A DNA stretch of 64,000 nt from Chimonanthus salicifolius (taxonomy: Eukaryota; Streptophyta; Magnoliopsida; Laurales; Calycanthaceae), in assembly GCA_013350335.1 (NCBI GenBank), contig CM023541.1:64662413-64726412 (forward strand), given 5' to 3'. Below the pieces are notes generated by a model. It did not search any database. It was not told where the DNA came from and saw nothing but the letters and a program-made list of their open reading frames with translations. This document shows, piece after piece, positions 12,014 through 24,062 of this stretch (position 1 is the first letter of the stretch; every line of letters starts with the position of its first letter). A program made the position numbers and the translations under genes.

Positions 12014-12713
12014 TTATGAATTTTAATTTTAAATAGATTAAATAAATATTTTTAAAACTATTATTATTATCATTTAAAAAACCATCCAACACGACAGTTC
12101 TCACGTGTATCATTCATCATGTCAATAAAGAAATCCTTTGTACAGTTGTACCCTCTCTGATTTGACATCTATCGGCTCTATTGATTATGCAAGTCCAAAT
12201 AAGGTTATAATTTGATTAATTAGTTGGACCACTCAAAATCGAAATTTGATAAGGAAAATGTCATTGTCTAATCAATAATACAGCCGTTTACATCATTTCA
12301 TAATTCTTGCAAGTTTTCTAAAATATTATTCAACTCTACTTTTATTATGTTGATATTAATTTATACTTTTAGTTGTTAGGTCAAATATTTTGCTATTCTT
12401 CTGCATATTCATTTTCTAATATTATTTATCGAATGCATACAATGAAATCTTTTATTTGTTGCAACGAGTATAGTGAGAGCAAGATAGAATAAAGGGTTGA
12501 GAGAGAGACATGATCATTTTCAAATGAAGGTTGCAAGAATATATGGACTTGAACAAAGATAAGAATTCAAAATTCCAATGTTATAAAAGGTTTAGAAAAT
12601 AAAACTATAATGACTAATGCTAAATCAATAAGTCAAGTGATTTTAAATCATGGTGACGATCATGAAAAAAAAAAGACTTAAATAATGGTGACCATCATCA
12701 TACAATTCAACTC
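12014..12713. other. AT-rich intergenic DNA
   Basis: No gene, RNA or clear repeat is recognised in this stretch. Confidence 0.4.
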
Positions 12714-12850
12714 GAAGGAGTTGGAGTGATCATTATGAATCTACTTCAGGAAATAGGAGTTTAGAGTTCGATTCTTATTCTACTTTAAACGGTCACTTCC
12801 CGTATAATTATTCAGTATATAAATTAGTCAAATGCTCTAATTAGTATACA
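12714..12850 (+). repeat. SINE-like repeat, GGTCACTTC family
   Basis: It begins GAAGGAGTTGGAGTGATCAT and continues with GAGTTCGATTCTTATTC (B-box-like) and GGTCACTTCCCG. It is the best-preserved copy of the family, also seen at 11165-11300 (minus strand) and 41405-41590. Confidence 0.55.
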
Positions 12851-13481
12851 TATTAGTAAATTGAATAGAAGTTAAAAGACCAAAACTTATTATTCACATT
12901 TAACATTTAATCTTTTGTATTTTTTTTTTATGTCTTTCACATGTTGAAAACTAAATACAAAATATTGAATAATTAAATGTATATATACAAACCTACAATA
13001 GTGTCATTTTCTCTCATCCGTTCAACTTCCAAAATAAATGATGGATTAATAGACCAGTGACTTTGCGTTCACACACCCTCCTACCATGTTCTACACAATT
13101 GGAATGGGGAAGCAAAAATTAATATTTATATTATTTTTTCTTTGATATTTATTGTTATATTTATAAATTAGATTCGTATCTAATTTAAATTTATTTTAAG
13201 ATAAACCTGTTATTATATTGAACTTGTCGTTTGTATGAATAAAACTTTTTTAGTTTAAATTTGTACTTTAATGATTTGTTAAATTTGTCCTACATCTTAT
13301 ACAAGAGCAGATTTTTCAAAGAAAATCATTCTCAAATAAATCCTATAGAAAATTAGACATCCAGATTACAAGAAACCAATTCAAATAGATAAAGTTTTAT
13401 ACATTTATTTTAGGCATAGACACCCTGCTTAATCTTTTTAGGATTCTATCATTAATATATGTATTTAAAAGCTCATTTTTT
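12851..13481. other. AT-rich intergenic DNA
   Basis: Nothing is recognised. Confidence 0.4.
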
Positions 13482-13998
13482 TGTAATACCCAGCGCTGGC
13501 GTGTGGGAATTGCTCAGAGTATGAAAGGGTTATAAGAGGGCAGCCCCCTCTACCTAGCATGAGGTTTTGTGGGTGTGGTGAGGTGGGCCGGGCCTAAATG
13601 CAAATCCGTGTGAGTTTTCAAGTTTAAAGCGGACAATATCGTATTGGATCGGGTCGGGTCGTTTCAAATTGTATGAGAGGAAGGTTCAACTCTTTACTTG
13701 TGTGGGCCCTCTACTTGTGTGGTGTTTCTTATGTCGACCCTATGTCTGTGTGAGGTGATTGATCTGGGGTGACTCTAGTCTTAAGAAGGGTGGCTTGTAA
13801 TACCTAGCGCTGGAGTGTGGGAATTGTCCCACATAGCCCAGCTCAGCTGGGTATGGAAGGACTATAAGAGGGCAGCCCCTTCTCCCTAACATGAGGCCTT
13901 TTAAGCCTAGTTAGGTGGGCTAGGCCCAAATGCATATCCATATGGGTTTTCAAGTCCAAAGCGGACAATATCCTGCTGGATCAGGTCGAGTCGTTACA
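13482..13998 (+). mobile_element. TRIM (terminal-repeat retrotransposon in miniature)
   Basis: Two direct terminal repeats, 13482-13666 and 13796-13998, both start TGTAATACC and run to GTCGTTTCA or GTCGTTACA. Inside they share GCTGGMGTGTGGGAATTG, TATAAGAGGGCAGCCCC and AAGCGGACAATATC. The roughly 130-bp internal part opens, two bases after the left repeat, with TTGTATGAGAGG. This resembles the initiator-Met-tRNA primer site TGGTATCAGAGC. It ends in the purine tract AAGAAGGGTGG before the right repeat. There is no coding capacity, as expected for a TRIM. Confidence 0.8.
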
Positions 13999-14019
13999 GT
14001 TTTTTTTTATTAAAAGGGT

Positions 14020-14075
14020 TATAACATGGCAGCCCCTTCTCATAGTTTTATCTGGTGTGTGAAAAGGGAGGTTTA
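14020..14075 (+). repeat. Fragment of the TRIM terminal repeat
   Basis: GGGTTATAACATGGCAGCCC closely repeats the TATA-like and GGCAGCCCC part of the neighbouring terminal repeats. This suggests a truncated third copy or a nested fragment. Confidence 0.5.
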
Positions 14076-16332
14076 CACACACCTCGAGAACTAGTTGGGT
14101 GCTCTAATGGGCCCTTGACACCTTAGTCGTGAAAAAAAATGGAGGGATATGATAATTTCACAAAATAAAGAAGAAAAGAAAATAAAAATGAAAATTAAAT
14201 CACAATAGTTCTTGAATAGTTGAATGAAGTGTCAATGAACTGAACCAACTTGAGAACCAAACCGTCTCAGAGACTTTTTCAGGTTCAGCTAGATTGAATG
14301 ATACAATTCGATTCCATTCTAGATTTGTAGAACGTTGAACTGTTGAAGCATGAGTTTACCCTTTCTTTAGATTTAATTATAAACTGGTAGAGAAAATGTA
14401 ACAACACGCCACCCAATAGAACCATGTGGACCAAATTTTCACATGTTTGGGCCGGGTTGGGCCTAGAGATGTCCCAACTTGCTAACAGTAGAAGTGAGGC
14501 CAACACAAACACTTGGGGTGTATTACAAGAAATTACAAGTTGGGTATGGTGTTTTCGGATTGGAAAAAAAATTCTAGAGTGATATTTGGACAATTCTAAT
14601 TTTCAAACAACCTAACAATTTTACAATTTTTTTAAACTAGAGGAGTGGAAGAACGAAGAAATCTACATGGTCTTTTGTTGGTCAATGAAACAACTAATTA
14701 AAGAAAAATCAACTCTAATTCTATAAACTTAGATGAACTGAACTGAACTGAACTGCCCGTGCAGTTTAATCCTCGAACATTTGTAAATCCTAAAATTGCA
14801 TTACTCTATCTACTAATCTTTGATTCTATACTTTTAATGCTTTATGTTATTAATTTGTATATAAATAAGAAAATAAAAAGCCAGCAATAAATGATCAGTA
14901 AGGACAGCAAGTAGCGATCGTCTTCACAGTAGTGAGGTAAAAGAGGAGTTCTTATTACCTGAGTTTTCACTTTTCACCTGCTAATGGGTGAAAACGGCTC
15001 TGATGTCATACTCTGAGACATAAAAAGAACAACGTCCAGTTCGACTTGGTCAAGAGAGCTGTTATAGCTATCATTAGCCATATAAATGGCATTATATGGG
15101 CCGGCTCAAGTCAGGCCCATTTCCAACTCAGGCCCATATTTTGCATTATTGCATCAAATTATGCCACATTGAACCAGCTCATTTCGTAATTATAATTTGT
15201 AATCTAAATATTGTTTCATCTTCTTGAACAGAGATTGAAGAACTTCCATCATTTTTTTTTTAAACCATCAGAACATTCAAGAAAAAAATTCACTTCTGAT
15301 GTCTAACACGACAAGAAGTTCATTATTCCAGCATTCATGTTGATGTAAGTTGTGAGCATCGACCTTTTCACATTGAAACAAAATATACACTTGAAAAGAG
15401 ATGGTAAGAGTTGCATATTTTTCTTCTTAAATTAAGACTCTTGACATAATGAAACCAAATCAACCTTTAATATGAATCTAACAGTGAATCTAATCATGTT
15501 TTCAATAGAATTATCACTCTTAATTTGAGTCAACCTAGAAAAGCTTTATAGATGAAGTATGAACAAAATAGACGATAAACATATCTTATCAATTTAATTA
15601 ACATAAAAAGTATCACAAAATAAGCGGCATTTTGAGTTATCATCCAAGCAAACCCTCTTTCTTTCTTTGTAAAAGATCATCTCTCAATTGAAATTGTGAT
15701 GGGTCAGTTGAAAAAATGGTTCTTTGAATCTCTTCTTTTCTCTCTGTTTTTCTAATTCAATCAAATCATCATAAACCATCATATTTAAAAAGTTAAAAGT
15801 TAAAACACCTTTGATTTTATATGTATGTCTATTCTTAATCGATGGCAAGAGGTGGATGATCCCAAATTCCCAAACAGTGAGAAAGTGTGACCATGATGAT
15901 AAATAATGATTAGAGCCAGTACTTAATGCCAATCAATTCTCCATCTTTCTAAAGCACAATCATCAGAAAACAACAAAGTTTGGAGTTAGACTGATTTAGT
16001 TTTATTAAACTTAATGCGTATTTTAATAGAATATTTTTGTCTTGGGAGGTTGACACGGTTGAAAAAACAGTTTTTTCAAAGATATAATATGATAAAGTCC
16101 ATCTTATATTAAATGCACAAACATACAAACAGGGTTTAGTAGCACTCAAGCAAATGACAAATTATGCTCAAAGTTATTTCTCTTTTTTTAAGCCTTTCTT
16201 TCCTTAGGAATTTAAAAAGGAAAAAAAACAAGAAAGTAATGGTGAGAATTTAATTTTTAAATAGATTGGACCCAGTTTAGATAGGCGATGAATTTGCATA
16301 GTCTCAGACTGATAAACTCTAATATATTATTT
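14076..16332. other. Intergenic DNA
   Basis: There is no supported gene. A (GAACT)4 run lies at about 14734-14753. Several GGCCCA/TGGGCC words occur near 15100-15140. The open frames on the minus strand at 14.3-14.6 and 15.7-16.1 kb have no recognisable protein features. Confidence 0.4.
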
Positions 16333-16605
16333 AATACAATCTATTTAACCTGGATGAGTCAATTATTCTACCAAAGTATGCGATTATCTCTCTCTTAGCC
16401 CATGCTTCCGCCGCTGCAGTTGTTATCACGCGCAAACTCATCACCCACTCCCACGTGAATGAGTTACGCCTTGATTCTTATCTTCAGCTCTATCCGGGCC
16501 CATTTGACCTGCTACTTTTAGACACTTTGCAAGATTTCAATCAGAGGGTACATTTCTACTTTAAACGTGGCATGCTCTGCCATCTTAATACAATTAAGTT
16601 GTAAC
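16333..16605 (+). other. Stop-free frame without ATG, unrecognised
   Basis: From about 16333 to TAA at 16603-16605 one plus-strand frame is open. It reads SLLAHASAAAVVITRKLI, then VNELRLDSYLQLYPGPFDLL and LDTLQDFNQRV. The central part is clearly richer in G+C than the surroundings and has a protein-like composition. There is no in-frame ATG at its start and no conserved motif I recognise. It may be an orphan exon, a retroelement fragment or a pseudogene scrap. Confidence 0.25.
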
Positions 16606-19279
16606 TTTGATATTCGAAGGCCGGTCATCTTAACAGATAAAATTACTTAGTAGAGATGAGATTGAGTTAAATTTTTATTTTGTCTTTATCAACATATTGT
16701 TCGTTAAGTATTAGTGTATTGATAATATATCATTCTATATATATATATTGTATATCAATATATCGATATTTAACTGGTTGTCTCCTGTTTCAAAAAGTGG
16801 AAGTTTGTGATTCGATCTTTCATATTTTAACTTTGATGTGTATTAAGAGTAATAGTTTACTCATGAAGATTTTATACTAAATATTCTACTATTTCTTATA
16901 TATAAATTCAAAGAAATTAACTCAATCAAATATTTTTTGAGAAAATTACTTTAAGTTAAAATCCTTTATTATCATTTAAAAATGTTTTAAACATCTATTA
17001 TAGAGTTTTAAGTATCTTAATTTATTATAAATTTAGATAATTTATGTTTTTAAGCATTAAAAAAAATGACAAATGGAGTGAGTGTGAGGGTGGACCATAT
17101 ATAAACCGAAAACGAAGAAAGAATATGAAAGGGTTTGAAGACACAGCAAAGAATACGAATCGTCTTTTGGGCTTTTGAGTCTCGTACGCCACTTAAGTGC
17201 ATCTGTGTACGGTCTTCATACGAGGAAATGCCAACCTGGCATAGATAACGTCATCTTTACATTCCAGGACTCGTGGAGTTGTTCTGAGGCTCCACGTATT
17301 AAAGTAACATGTGGCTTATCAGAAAGACACCAATAAGAGAGTCCTTTGTCGCCTCCGCAATCACGTGAGATAAACTCTGATGCCCTTCATTAGAAATTTA
17401 GAAGGCAACGCCTTCGAAGTTTGAAACTTTGAACAGAGACCTCCTTCGTCCACCTAAGCAACAAAAATGAAAGTACGATGACATTGAATCAATTTGACTA
17501 ATTCAGATTACTGTGGAAATGGTGTTTTCGTCTTTAAAAATCGTGTTAATATTATGGTTCAACTATTTTAATTATCAGTTTTTATCTTAATTTAATATTT
17601 AAAATATTTTATTTATAAAAACTTTTTTAAGACCAAAATATACAAGTCTTTTAAAGCATTTTAACTAATTTTTGAGACATCTCAAACCTCTCAATCTATA
17701 TACATTGAATAGTATTATGAGAAGTGGTCCTTTTGTACTTAAAGTGACTTAAACTCAAGACCTCCTTCGTCCATGAATTCTTGCCTATCAAGTCAACCCT
17801 CATGGTATCTTTTTTTTTTATCTATTTACTTTTCAATATAAAAGTAAATTAGTATTATATATGTAACATATTTCGATCCATAATAATTTATATTAAAATA
17901 TAATAATATTTTTTATGACAAAAAATACTAATACCTCTACATTTTTTCTAAATATAAGAGTCAAGAGTCTGAATATCGACCGATACAAATCGTATCGACT
18001 GATGTGTGGATATTTAGGCCATATCATATCGGCCGATATCATAATATCGGCCAATATCGACAGTTTTTTTTTAAAAAAGAAAATCCGATATTATAATATT
18101 GGCCAATATCGACCTTTTTTTTTTAAAAAGAAAATGAGATAGCAAAATATCGACCGATATATCAAAATTTAAACCCCTACTAAGGACATTGAATAAAACA
18201 CTATATTCCTAAATACAAGCGCTTCAAGTAAAACTTTATATGCATGCAATCTTTTACAAGCAACATTTGATCCTCAAATGTCTATAAGACTTCAACTTAG
18301 GACCTACCTACCATAAATGAAGTAAAAACAATTTTTTTTTATAAATAAGATATTATGTAAATAACATACAGTATTACTACCATTGTTTAAAATAATTGAA
18401 AGTAATATTAATCTAACAATTAAAATAATTATAAAAAATCACAATTAAAATAAATGATTAACAATTTAGTTTTCAGTACATTAGTTATATTAATATTAAT
18501 CCATTGTTAGCTTAATTTGAAACTCAATGAGTTCCATCGAATTAAGAGATTAATTTTTTTTTTTCATTTAACTTGACAATAAAACTTAAGGTATGAAATT
18601 TGTAAGAATTGAAATTTATTTTATAAATAATAAAATTAATTAACTCAATTAACGCATTGAATCAATTTTGATCGACTCACTTAATTTTAAATTTTTTTTA
18701 AATGTAGTTATAGTATTTAAAACATTGACTTTTTTTTTATATTATCGGTCATAATGAATGTTATATCAACAAATAAGATATATATAATTTTATAAATAAG
18801 CGAGCATTTGAAAAACCTTTTCTTAAAATATTATATTACAAATAACCTATAAAATAAATAGTTTGTAACGTATATCATATCCAAATTGAAAAATTAATAA
18901 ATAATTTCATAATTAACTAGACTTTTTGGCGGTTTGACTATTAATTGAAGTTGAGTATTTTAATTTATTTAGTAAATACGTAAAAACTAAAAATATCAGA
19001 AATCTTAATTGATATGATGTTAAATTGTTCTTCTGAAGCGTGTATCACCAATAAAAAAAATATAAAAGAACATAAATATTTTATAATAAAGTCTCACGGT
19101 TATTATCAATAGGCTTAAAAGTTGAACACTAAAATTTATTTACTAAACGAGTTAACAATTTAACACGACTCAGATACAACAGTTGAATCAATTGAATGAC
19201 TTTACTTTACACTTTAAAATAATGAGATGAGTTAGATTAACTCAAACCCGAATTAATTCGACGCATTGCCGCCTCTGTA
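16606..19279. other. Intergenic DNA, partly repetitive
   Basis: A palindromic TCACGTGA G-box lies at 17362-17369 in a mixed-composition stretch (17150-17470). A probable minus-strand fragment of the GGTCACTTC SINE family lies near 17690-17790. The rest, apart from the ATATCGGCC repeat listed separately, is very AT-rich and featureless. Confidence 0.4.
17965..18170. repeat. Repeat cluster with the ATATCGGCCGATAT word
   Basis: AATATCGGCCAATATCGAC and close variants (ATATCGGCCGATATC, AATATTGGCCAATATCGACC, AATATCGACCGATAT) recur four to five times, separated by poly-T/poly-A. A related cluster lies at 23950-24060. It is a dispersed, partly palindromic plant repeat of unknown class. Confidence 0.55.
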
Positions 19280-19280
19280 G

Positions 19281-19293
19281 TATATATATATAT
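19281..19293 (+). promoter_or_regulatory. TATA box of the TPR gene
   Basis: TATATATATATTA lies 86-98 bases upstream of the ATG at 19379. A start of transcription about 30 bases downstream, near 19315-19325, would leave a short leader containing both uORFs (19336-19382). Confidence 0.5.
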
Positions 19294-19335
19294 TAGTCTC
19301 AACGTCGACATGATTTCCTGCTTGTAGACTGTAAG

Positions 19336-19382
19336 ATGAAGCTATAATGTTTTCGGATTTTCTCTTTTCCGCTCCGAAATGA
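19336..19382 (+). promoter_or_regulatory. Two overlapping upstream ORFs leading into the TPR start codon
   Basis: uORF1 is ATG AAG CTA TAA (19336-19347). Its stop overlaps the start of uORF2 as TAATG. uORF2 (19347-19382) encodes 11 residues, MFSDFLFSAPK, and its TGA overlaps the main start as ATGA. If the transcript includes them, ribosomes would meet two stop-start junctions before the main frame. This arrangement often lowers or conditions translation. Confidence 0.5.
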
Positions 19383-20014
19383 AAGCGGTTCTGCTTCGAA
19401 CCGGTTCAGCGCCGGTCAACTTCTCGATCGCCTTCTGCTCGTCGAAAGGATTTCCGTTCGATGAAGATCCCGGCGTCGGGATTTCCTTTCCCGGCAAGAA
19501 CTCGATGCTATCTCCTAGACCAGTGCATCTCGAGATGAGATCGAAAAAGCAGATTCCGAAGAACAATCTCCGACGAACGGTCTCGGATAGTGATCTGATC
19601 CCCCTTTCCAAAGTCGCAAACACTACACGGCGGGCTCAGACGTCGAATCGGGCCTCTGCACGTTCTACTCCGGCAACAATAACAGAGGAGGGATATTTGG
19701 AGGCAGAAGAAGAAGATGACGATGAGGAGAAGGAAGAAGGATCAAAGATTTTAAAGTGGAGCAGTTTCGATTTTGGAGTGGCAGAGATTTATGGGGAGAA
19801 TGAGATGTTGGTTGAGGAATTGGAATTTTCAGGCGGTGGAATGGGGAGAGGAAGGAAATCGGGGGGAGGAAACGGCGGTGGTAGGGGAATGGACAAGAGC
19901 GGAGATGGAACCGCCGATCGGAACAAGATCGGAGCTTATTACGAGCAGATGTTGAAGGCCAATCCTGCCAATCCACTTCTCCTCAGGAATTACGGCAAGT
20001 ACTTGCATGAGGTG

Positions 20015-20051
<37 letters not shown>

Positions 20052-21267
20052 CTCTTGTCGACAAAATCGAACTTTTACTGCTTTATTTCAAGCCTCTATT
20101 CTTATTATCCACTTGAATTTCCATTATAGCCTTGACGTTGCCTTGTATCGCTTGCTTGATGATTATTCTTTTTCTTCTTTTTAAAGATTTTCTCTGTTTC
20201 TCTGTTTTCCTTTAAATTCTTAACTTGTTGTGCTTAATATTCATTAGGCTTTGACACATGGATTGAACTTAACTAGATTAAACTGTGATTAAAAAGAATT
20301 TAAACAATGATTTGATAATTAATGGATTTCATCCATTATAACATCTTCTGTCTGTGTAGTTCTTACAGACAATACTTGGATTGAATTATATGTGGATTTG
20401 AATTTAGTTTGTTGTTATTGATTTACGTCTGTGCTTATTGGGCTTGGTTTTGTTTGAAAAATGAAAAGGTGGAGAAGGATTACGAGAGAGCAGAAGAATA
20501 TTATGGGAGAGCGTTGTTGGCAAGTCCTGGAGACGGAGATGTTTTATCTCTCTATGGAAAGCTGATTTGGGAGACACAAAGGGACCAAAGCAGAGCCGCG
20601 GGCTACTACGATCAGGCTGTCAAAGCCTGCCCCGACGACTGGTAAACATGCTACGACAACACGAATCCCTCTTTCCCATCTTTTTACGGCTTTTTTATTT
20701 TTTAAGAGATGAAAACTGAAGAATGGTTTAAGCATCATGTTGAGAAGGATAGAGAAACACCAATCGGTGCTTTACTTTGTCACGACCACTTACTATTCAT
20801 ACACGCAGCTCTTGCCGCTAATGCGTTCTTCAGTTTTTTCACAGTTTTATCGAAGTAATTCATTAATTTGAATTTTATTCTTTAAAAAATGATTTTAATG
20901 GTTGGACTTAGATATCTTCCCTCATGCTTTTCTAGTTATTGGCACCAAATTAAGGTAATTTTAAAGCTGTCCGTAATTATGGTCATCCAACGTACAAAGA
21001 TACATTTAGAGGCTGGCTGAAAAGTCTTTCTCACAGGTTAAAGAGCATTGAATGGTAGTATAATTAGTTCAAGTTGATGACTTTATTTTGTCTACTAATT
21101 TGATTAATTATTATTATTATTAGATTTTAATAGAATTTGGGTGGGATGGATGCAGCTACGTCCTTGGATCATACGCTCATTTCCTATGGGATGCAGATGA
21201 TGACGATGAAGAAGAAGAAGAAAAGGCGGTGGGATCCAAATGTCCACCATTGGTGAAGGCTCGTTAG
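19379..21267 (+). CDS. TPR-like superfamily protein, 305 aa, 3 exons
   Basis: The exons are 19379-20011, 20469-20641 and 21156-21267. The GT-AG borders agree in phase and total 918 nt with the stop. The N-terminal half is low-complexity, with serine/arginine stretches, the acidic run EEEDDDEEKEE near residue 110 and a Gly/Lys-rich linker near 155-175. From about residue 181 come half-a-TPR-like helices. The recognisable blocks are AYYEQMLKANPANPLLLRNY, EEYYGRALLASPGDGDVLSL, YGKLIWETQRD and CYVLGSYAHFLWDAD. This architecture is that of a plant-specific TPR-like family (Arabidopsis At1g80130/At5g20190 type, from memory) whose molecular role is not established. The first intron starts with a (CT)n microsatellite at 20021-20048. 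The short acidic C-terminus (DDDDEEEEE) is encoded in exon 3. Confidence 0.88.
20021..20048. repeat. (TC)n microsatellite at the start of intron 1 of the TPR gene
   Basis: About 14 TC units begin 10 bases after the exon 1 donor. This is a likely length-polymorphic marker, with no coding effect if the donor at 20012 is used. Confidence 0.8.
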
Positions 21268-22542
21268 ACCCATGTTGGATTTTAGTTCCACGGCTCAGTG
21301 TTGGGCAATAGTCTCTCTCTGCCTCACTCTTCTAAGCTGACCTCAGTTTTGAGCACTTAACCTGCCCCTTCTGATTATCTCTTGTCCGTCGGGTGCAAAT
21401 GAATGAATGATGAAGATGAGATCAATCAGTAACTAGAATCTCTAACTCTCGCTAGTAATTTCATCTTTTACCTTCACATGTGAGTAAATAAAAGTGGGAC
21501 CATGTACGATGTATGTAGCAAGTGCAATGTTTCATCAGTAACACCTTAATATCCTAATAAACTCTGGATTATTGGAATCGGATTCAGGTGTATGATATGT
21601 TTTTGGACATTATTCATATTATTCACTACTACTCATCTCTATATCAATGATCAGTCTATCACTTATATAAAATTATAAATATGAGATATTATTTTATTTT
21701 ATATATCAGAACGTAACAATAAGAATATTTGATTCTTGTAATAGAAGCAATAAATGATATTCATGTATCATTTTACTATTTAAATAGTGATATGAAATAT
21801 TTTTATAATAAAAAATCTAGTGTTTTTCTTTTTACTTTATTAATGTCTATGCATGACTGTAATAATTTTAGCCAACAAGTGTCCACTGACTCTTGTATAT
21901 AAGATCCACGAGGTCTAAAGTATTCTTTCATTCTCACAAATATTTACTTAACGTAAATTATATTTGAATTAACCTTAAATTGTTGAATTAAGAATTTATT
22001 AAAAATGGCTTTATTGGTAGATCTTTGAATTTTTAAATTTATTTAAAATATCACTATAAAAACATCTTTTATGCACAGCCAGAGCCATCTGTCTGTCTAT
22101 GGATTAGACTTCACTTGCATAGACTGTCGTTATAAGTTACAAAACGATGTTGCCCCACTCAAGTTGATTTTTGGAATCCAAGACCTGAATTGGCTAATAA
22201 ACAAAAAGGACGGCTGAAATGAAAGGTTAGGTCATCTGATGATATGAGCAGATGAGACAATTATTGGACAGTGTTCAGTCGACTTCTCCTTTATCACTTG
22301 AAAAGATGGCAGGAAGTGGGCTAACAATGACATTCCGCTAAGTTGCATATGTGTTACACGTACGATTGATTTAATGTTAAAATTTAAAAGTTTTTAGTTA
22401 TTCTTCTTCTAAAATTTAATCTAATTTATTTGACAGTAGTTTGGTGAATTCTTATTAATGGAATTAAGCATTAAAATAAAACTTGATAAATTAGATGAAT
22501 GTTATTGTGATAAATTATTTAAAAAATTAAATCACTCTATGT
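21268..22542. other. 3' flank of the TPR gene and intergenic DNA
   Basis: The first few hundred bases are probably 3' UTR. The remainder is AT-rich and shows no gene. Confidence 0.4.
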
Positions 22543-22757
22543 GTGCCTCGTGTCATAACTCATAAAGTGACGACTACTTTGTCTAGCTGTTGCTGCTGGA
22601 AAGTGAAAACGACAGGAACGGGGATAGAAGGTTGCACTGCTGCAGCAGCAGCAGTATGGGCCGGCCAGCCCTCTTTGGCCGTCTTGAATGAAGTTGTGGG
22701 TCTTTCGCTTTATGTCGGCACTCGGCAATGGCATCGACTCTCTTACATCGTGTGAGA
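22543..22757. other. Small GC-richer island with open frames on both strands
   Basis: A segment of about 215 bases with CTGCTGCAGCAGCAGCAG and GGGCCGGCCAGCCC stands out from AT-rich surroundings. It is open on both strands (plus-strand stop at 22753-22755). Neither translation has a recognisable domain and the cysteine/alanine runs come from CAG/CTG repeats. No function is proposed. Confidence 0.25.
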
Positions 22758-23949
22758 ATTTTATTTTTTTCAACCCTTTCATTTTCTTTCAGGCTAACTC
22801 AACCCTCTTCTCTGCCCATCCTGTGTTATAAAAAATAATTTAACAGAAGCTCTTTTCTCTGTTCATGTTAATTTTGTTAGAGGAACATAAAAATCATTAG
22901 TTTCCAGAAATTAAATCTTCAAAGTCCAAAACAATAAGGTTAAAATGCTAAAAAAAAAATGTTCAAATAACTCACAAATTATCTTTATTGTTTTCTACAT
23001 ATCTCATTAAAAAATGTGTGACTCACTTTTTGATTTTAATGAGCATCCCTTTTACCAAGGGAGAGACTTGAAGAGTCTCATTAAAGTTTTGGACTATTAT
23101 CATTGCTCAGATGAAGAGGCTTAGTTTTTTTTAAAAAAAGTTTGATTGCCGTAATTTCATCTGAATCATATACTGAAATTTGAAATAAGTGGCAATGGGG
23201 AGTAAAGTTTTAAAAATTGGTCTCTGTAGTACTTCCCAGTTAATGCTTTTTTATTTTCTTTTAATTAAAAAAAATGAGACAATGATAATTGTTTTGCCTG
23301 AGCTGGCTTCATACTTTTTTTTTATCATAGATCTCAGTCAAATTTCATATGAATGTTTGAAAATATTAATCATTAGGGAGAAGCATTTTTTTCTTTTTTA
23401 AATATAGTTATTTTGTCAAGTTGACTCACTCTCAATTGTTACAGACCTGATTGAATTGTAATGACTTAGTGCAATTAAAATTTTAAAAATTAAATTCTTT
23501 ATAGAGTTCATTTGAATCACGAGAAAATAGAAGAAAGAATAGAATTCTCTTGAGGCCATGTAACAGCGGCTACATTTTCTGCTATTTCTCGTGAAATCAG
23601 ACTCTTGAGGCCATGTAAGAGATCGTAGTCTCTTTTTGAGTCTTTATGACTAATTCGACTCTCAAATCGTCAACAAATTGATATACATTGGACCAATCCA
23701 ATGAATACCCCATTTGACAAGTTACAAAATGTTCGTCAACCCAATATCGTAGACCTATCAGATTTTAGAGTGAAGAACTCGTGAATTTGTGATGTTCTAG
23801 AGGAAGGATGAGCCTCGCACATCTCGTTATCCATCGGTATTACACGACCTAAGAGTCTAACATTATTGGGAATGACAAAGTTCGACAGATACGGCCGAGA
23901 TCTCAGCCAAATATAGTTCATTTTTATTTTTTTACTTAAAAAAAACAAA
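22758..23949. other. Intergenic DNA
   Basis: Nothing is recognised except a short direct repeat of CTCTTGAGGCCATGTAA (about 23547 and 23602). Confidence 0.4.
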
Positions 23950-24062
23950 TATTGACATAGGCTCAGTTGATATCTCGGTCGATATTCGTCTAATACTGCG
24001 AATATCAGCCTAGATATTGCCGGTATTCGTCAAATACATGTCAATATCAGCCGATACTTATA
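23950..24062. repeat. Second ATATCGGC-type repeat cluster
   Basis: ATATCTCGGTCGATATTCG, GAATATCAGCCTAGATATTG and CAATATCAGCCGATAC recur within about 110 bases. They match the theme of the 17965-18170 cluster. Poly-T and poly-A runs follow. Confidence 0.45.

Noticed and set aside
19342..20050. Minus-strand frames opposite TPR exon 1
   Set aside because: They are antisense shadows of the coding exon and the microsatellite.
22543..22782. Open frames on both strands in the GC-richer island
   Set aside because: The residues derive mainly from CAG/CTG repeats; there is no domain and no upstream or downstream exon.
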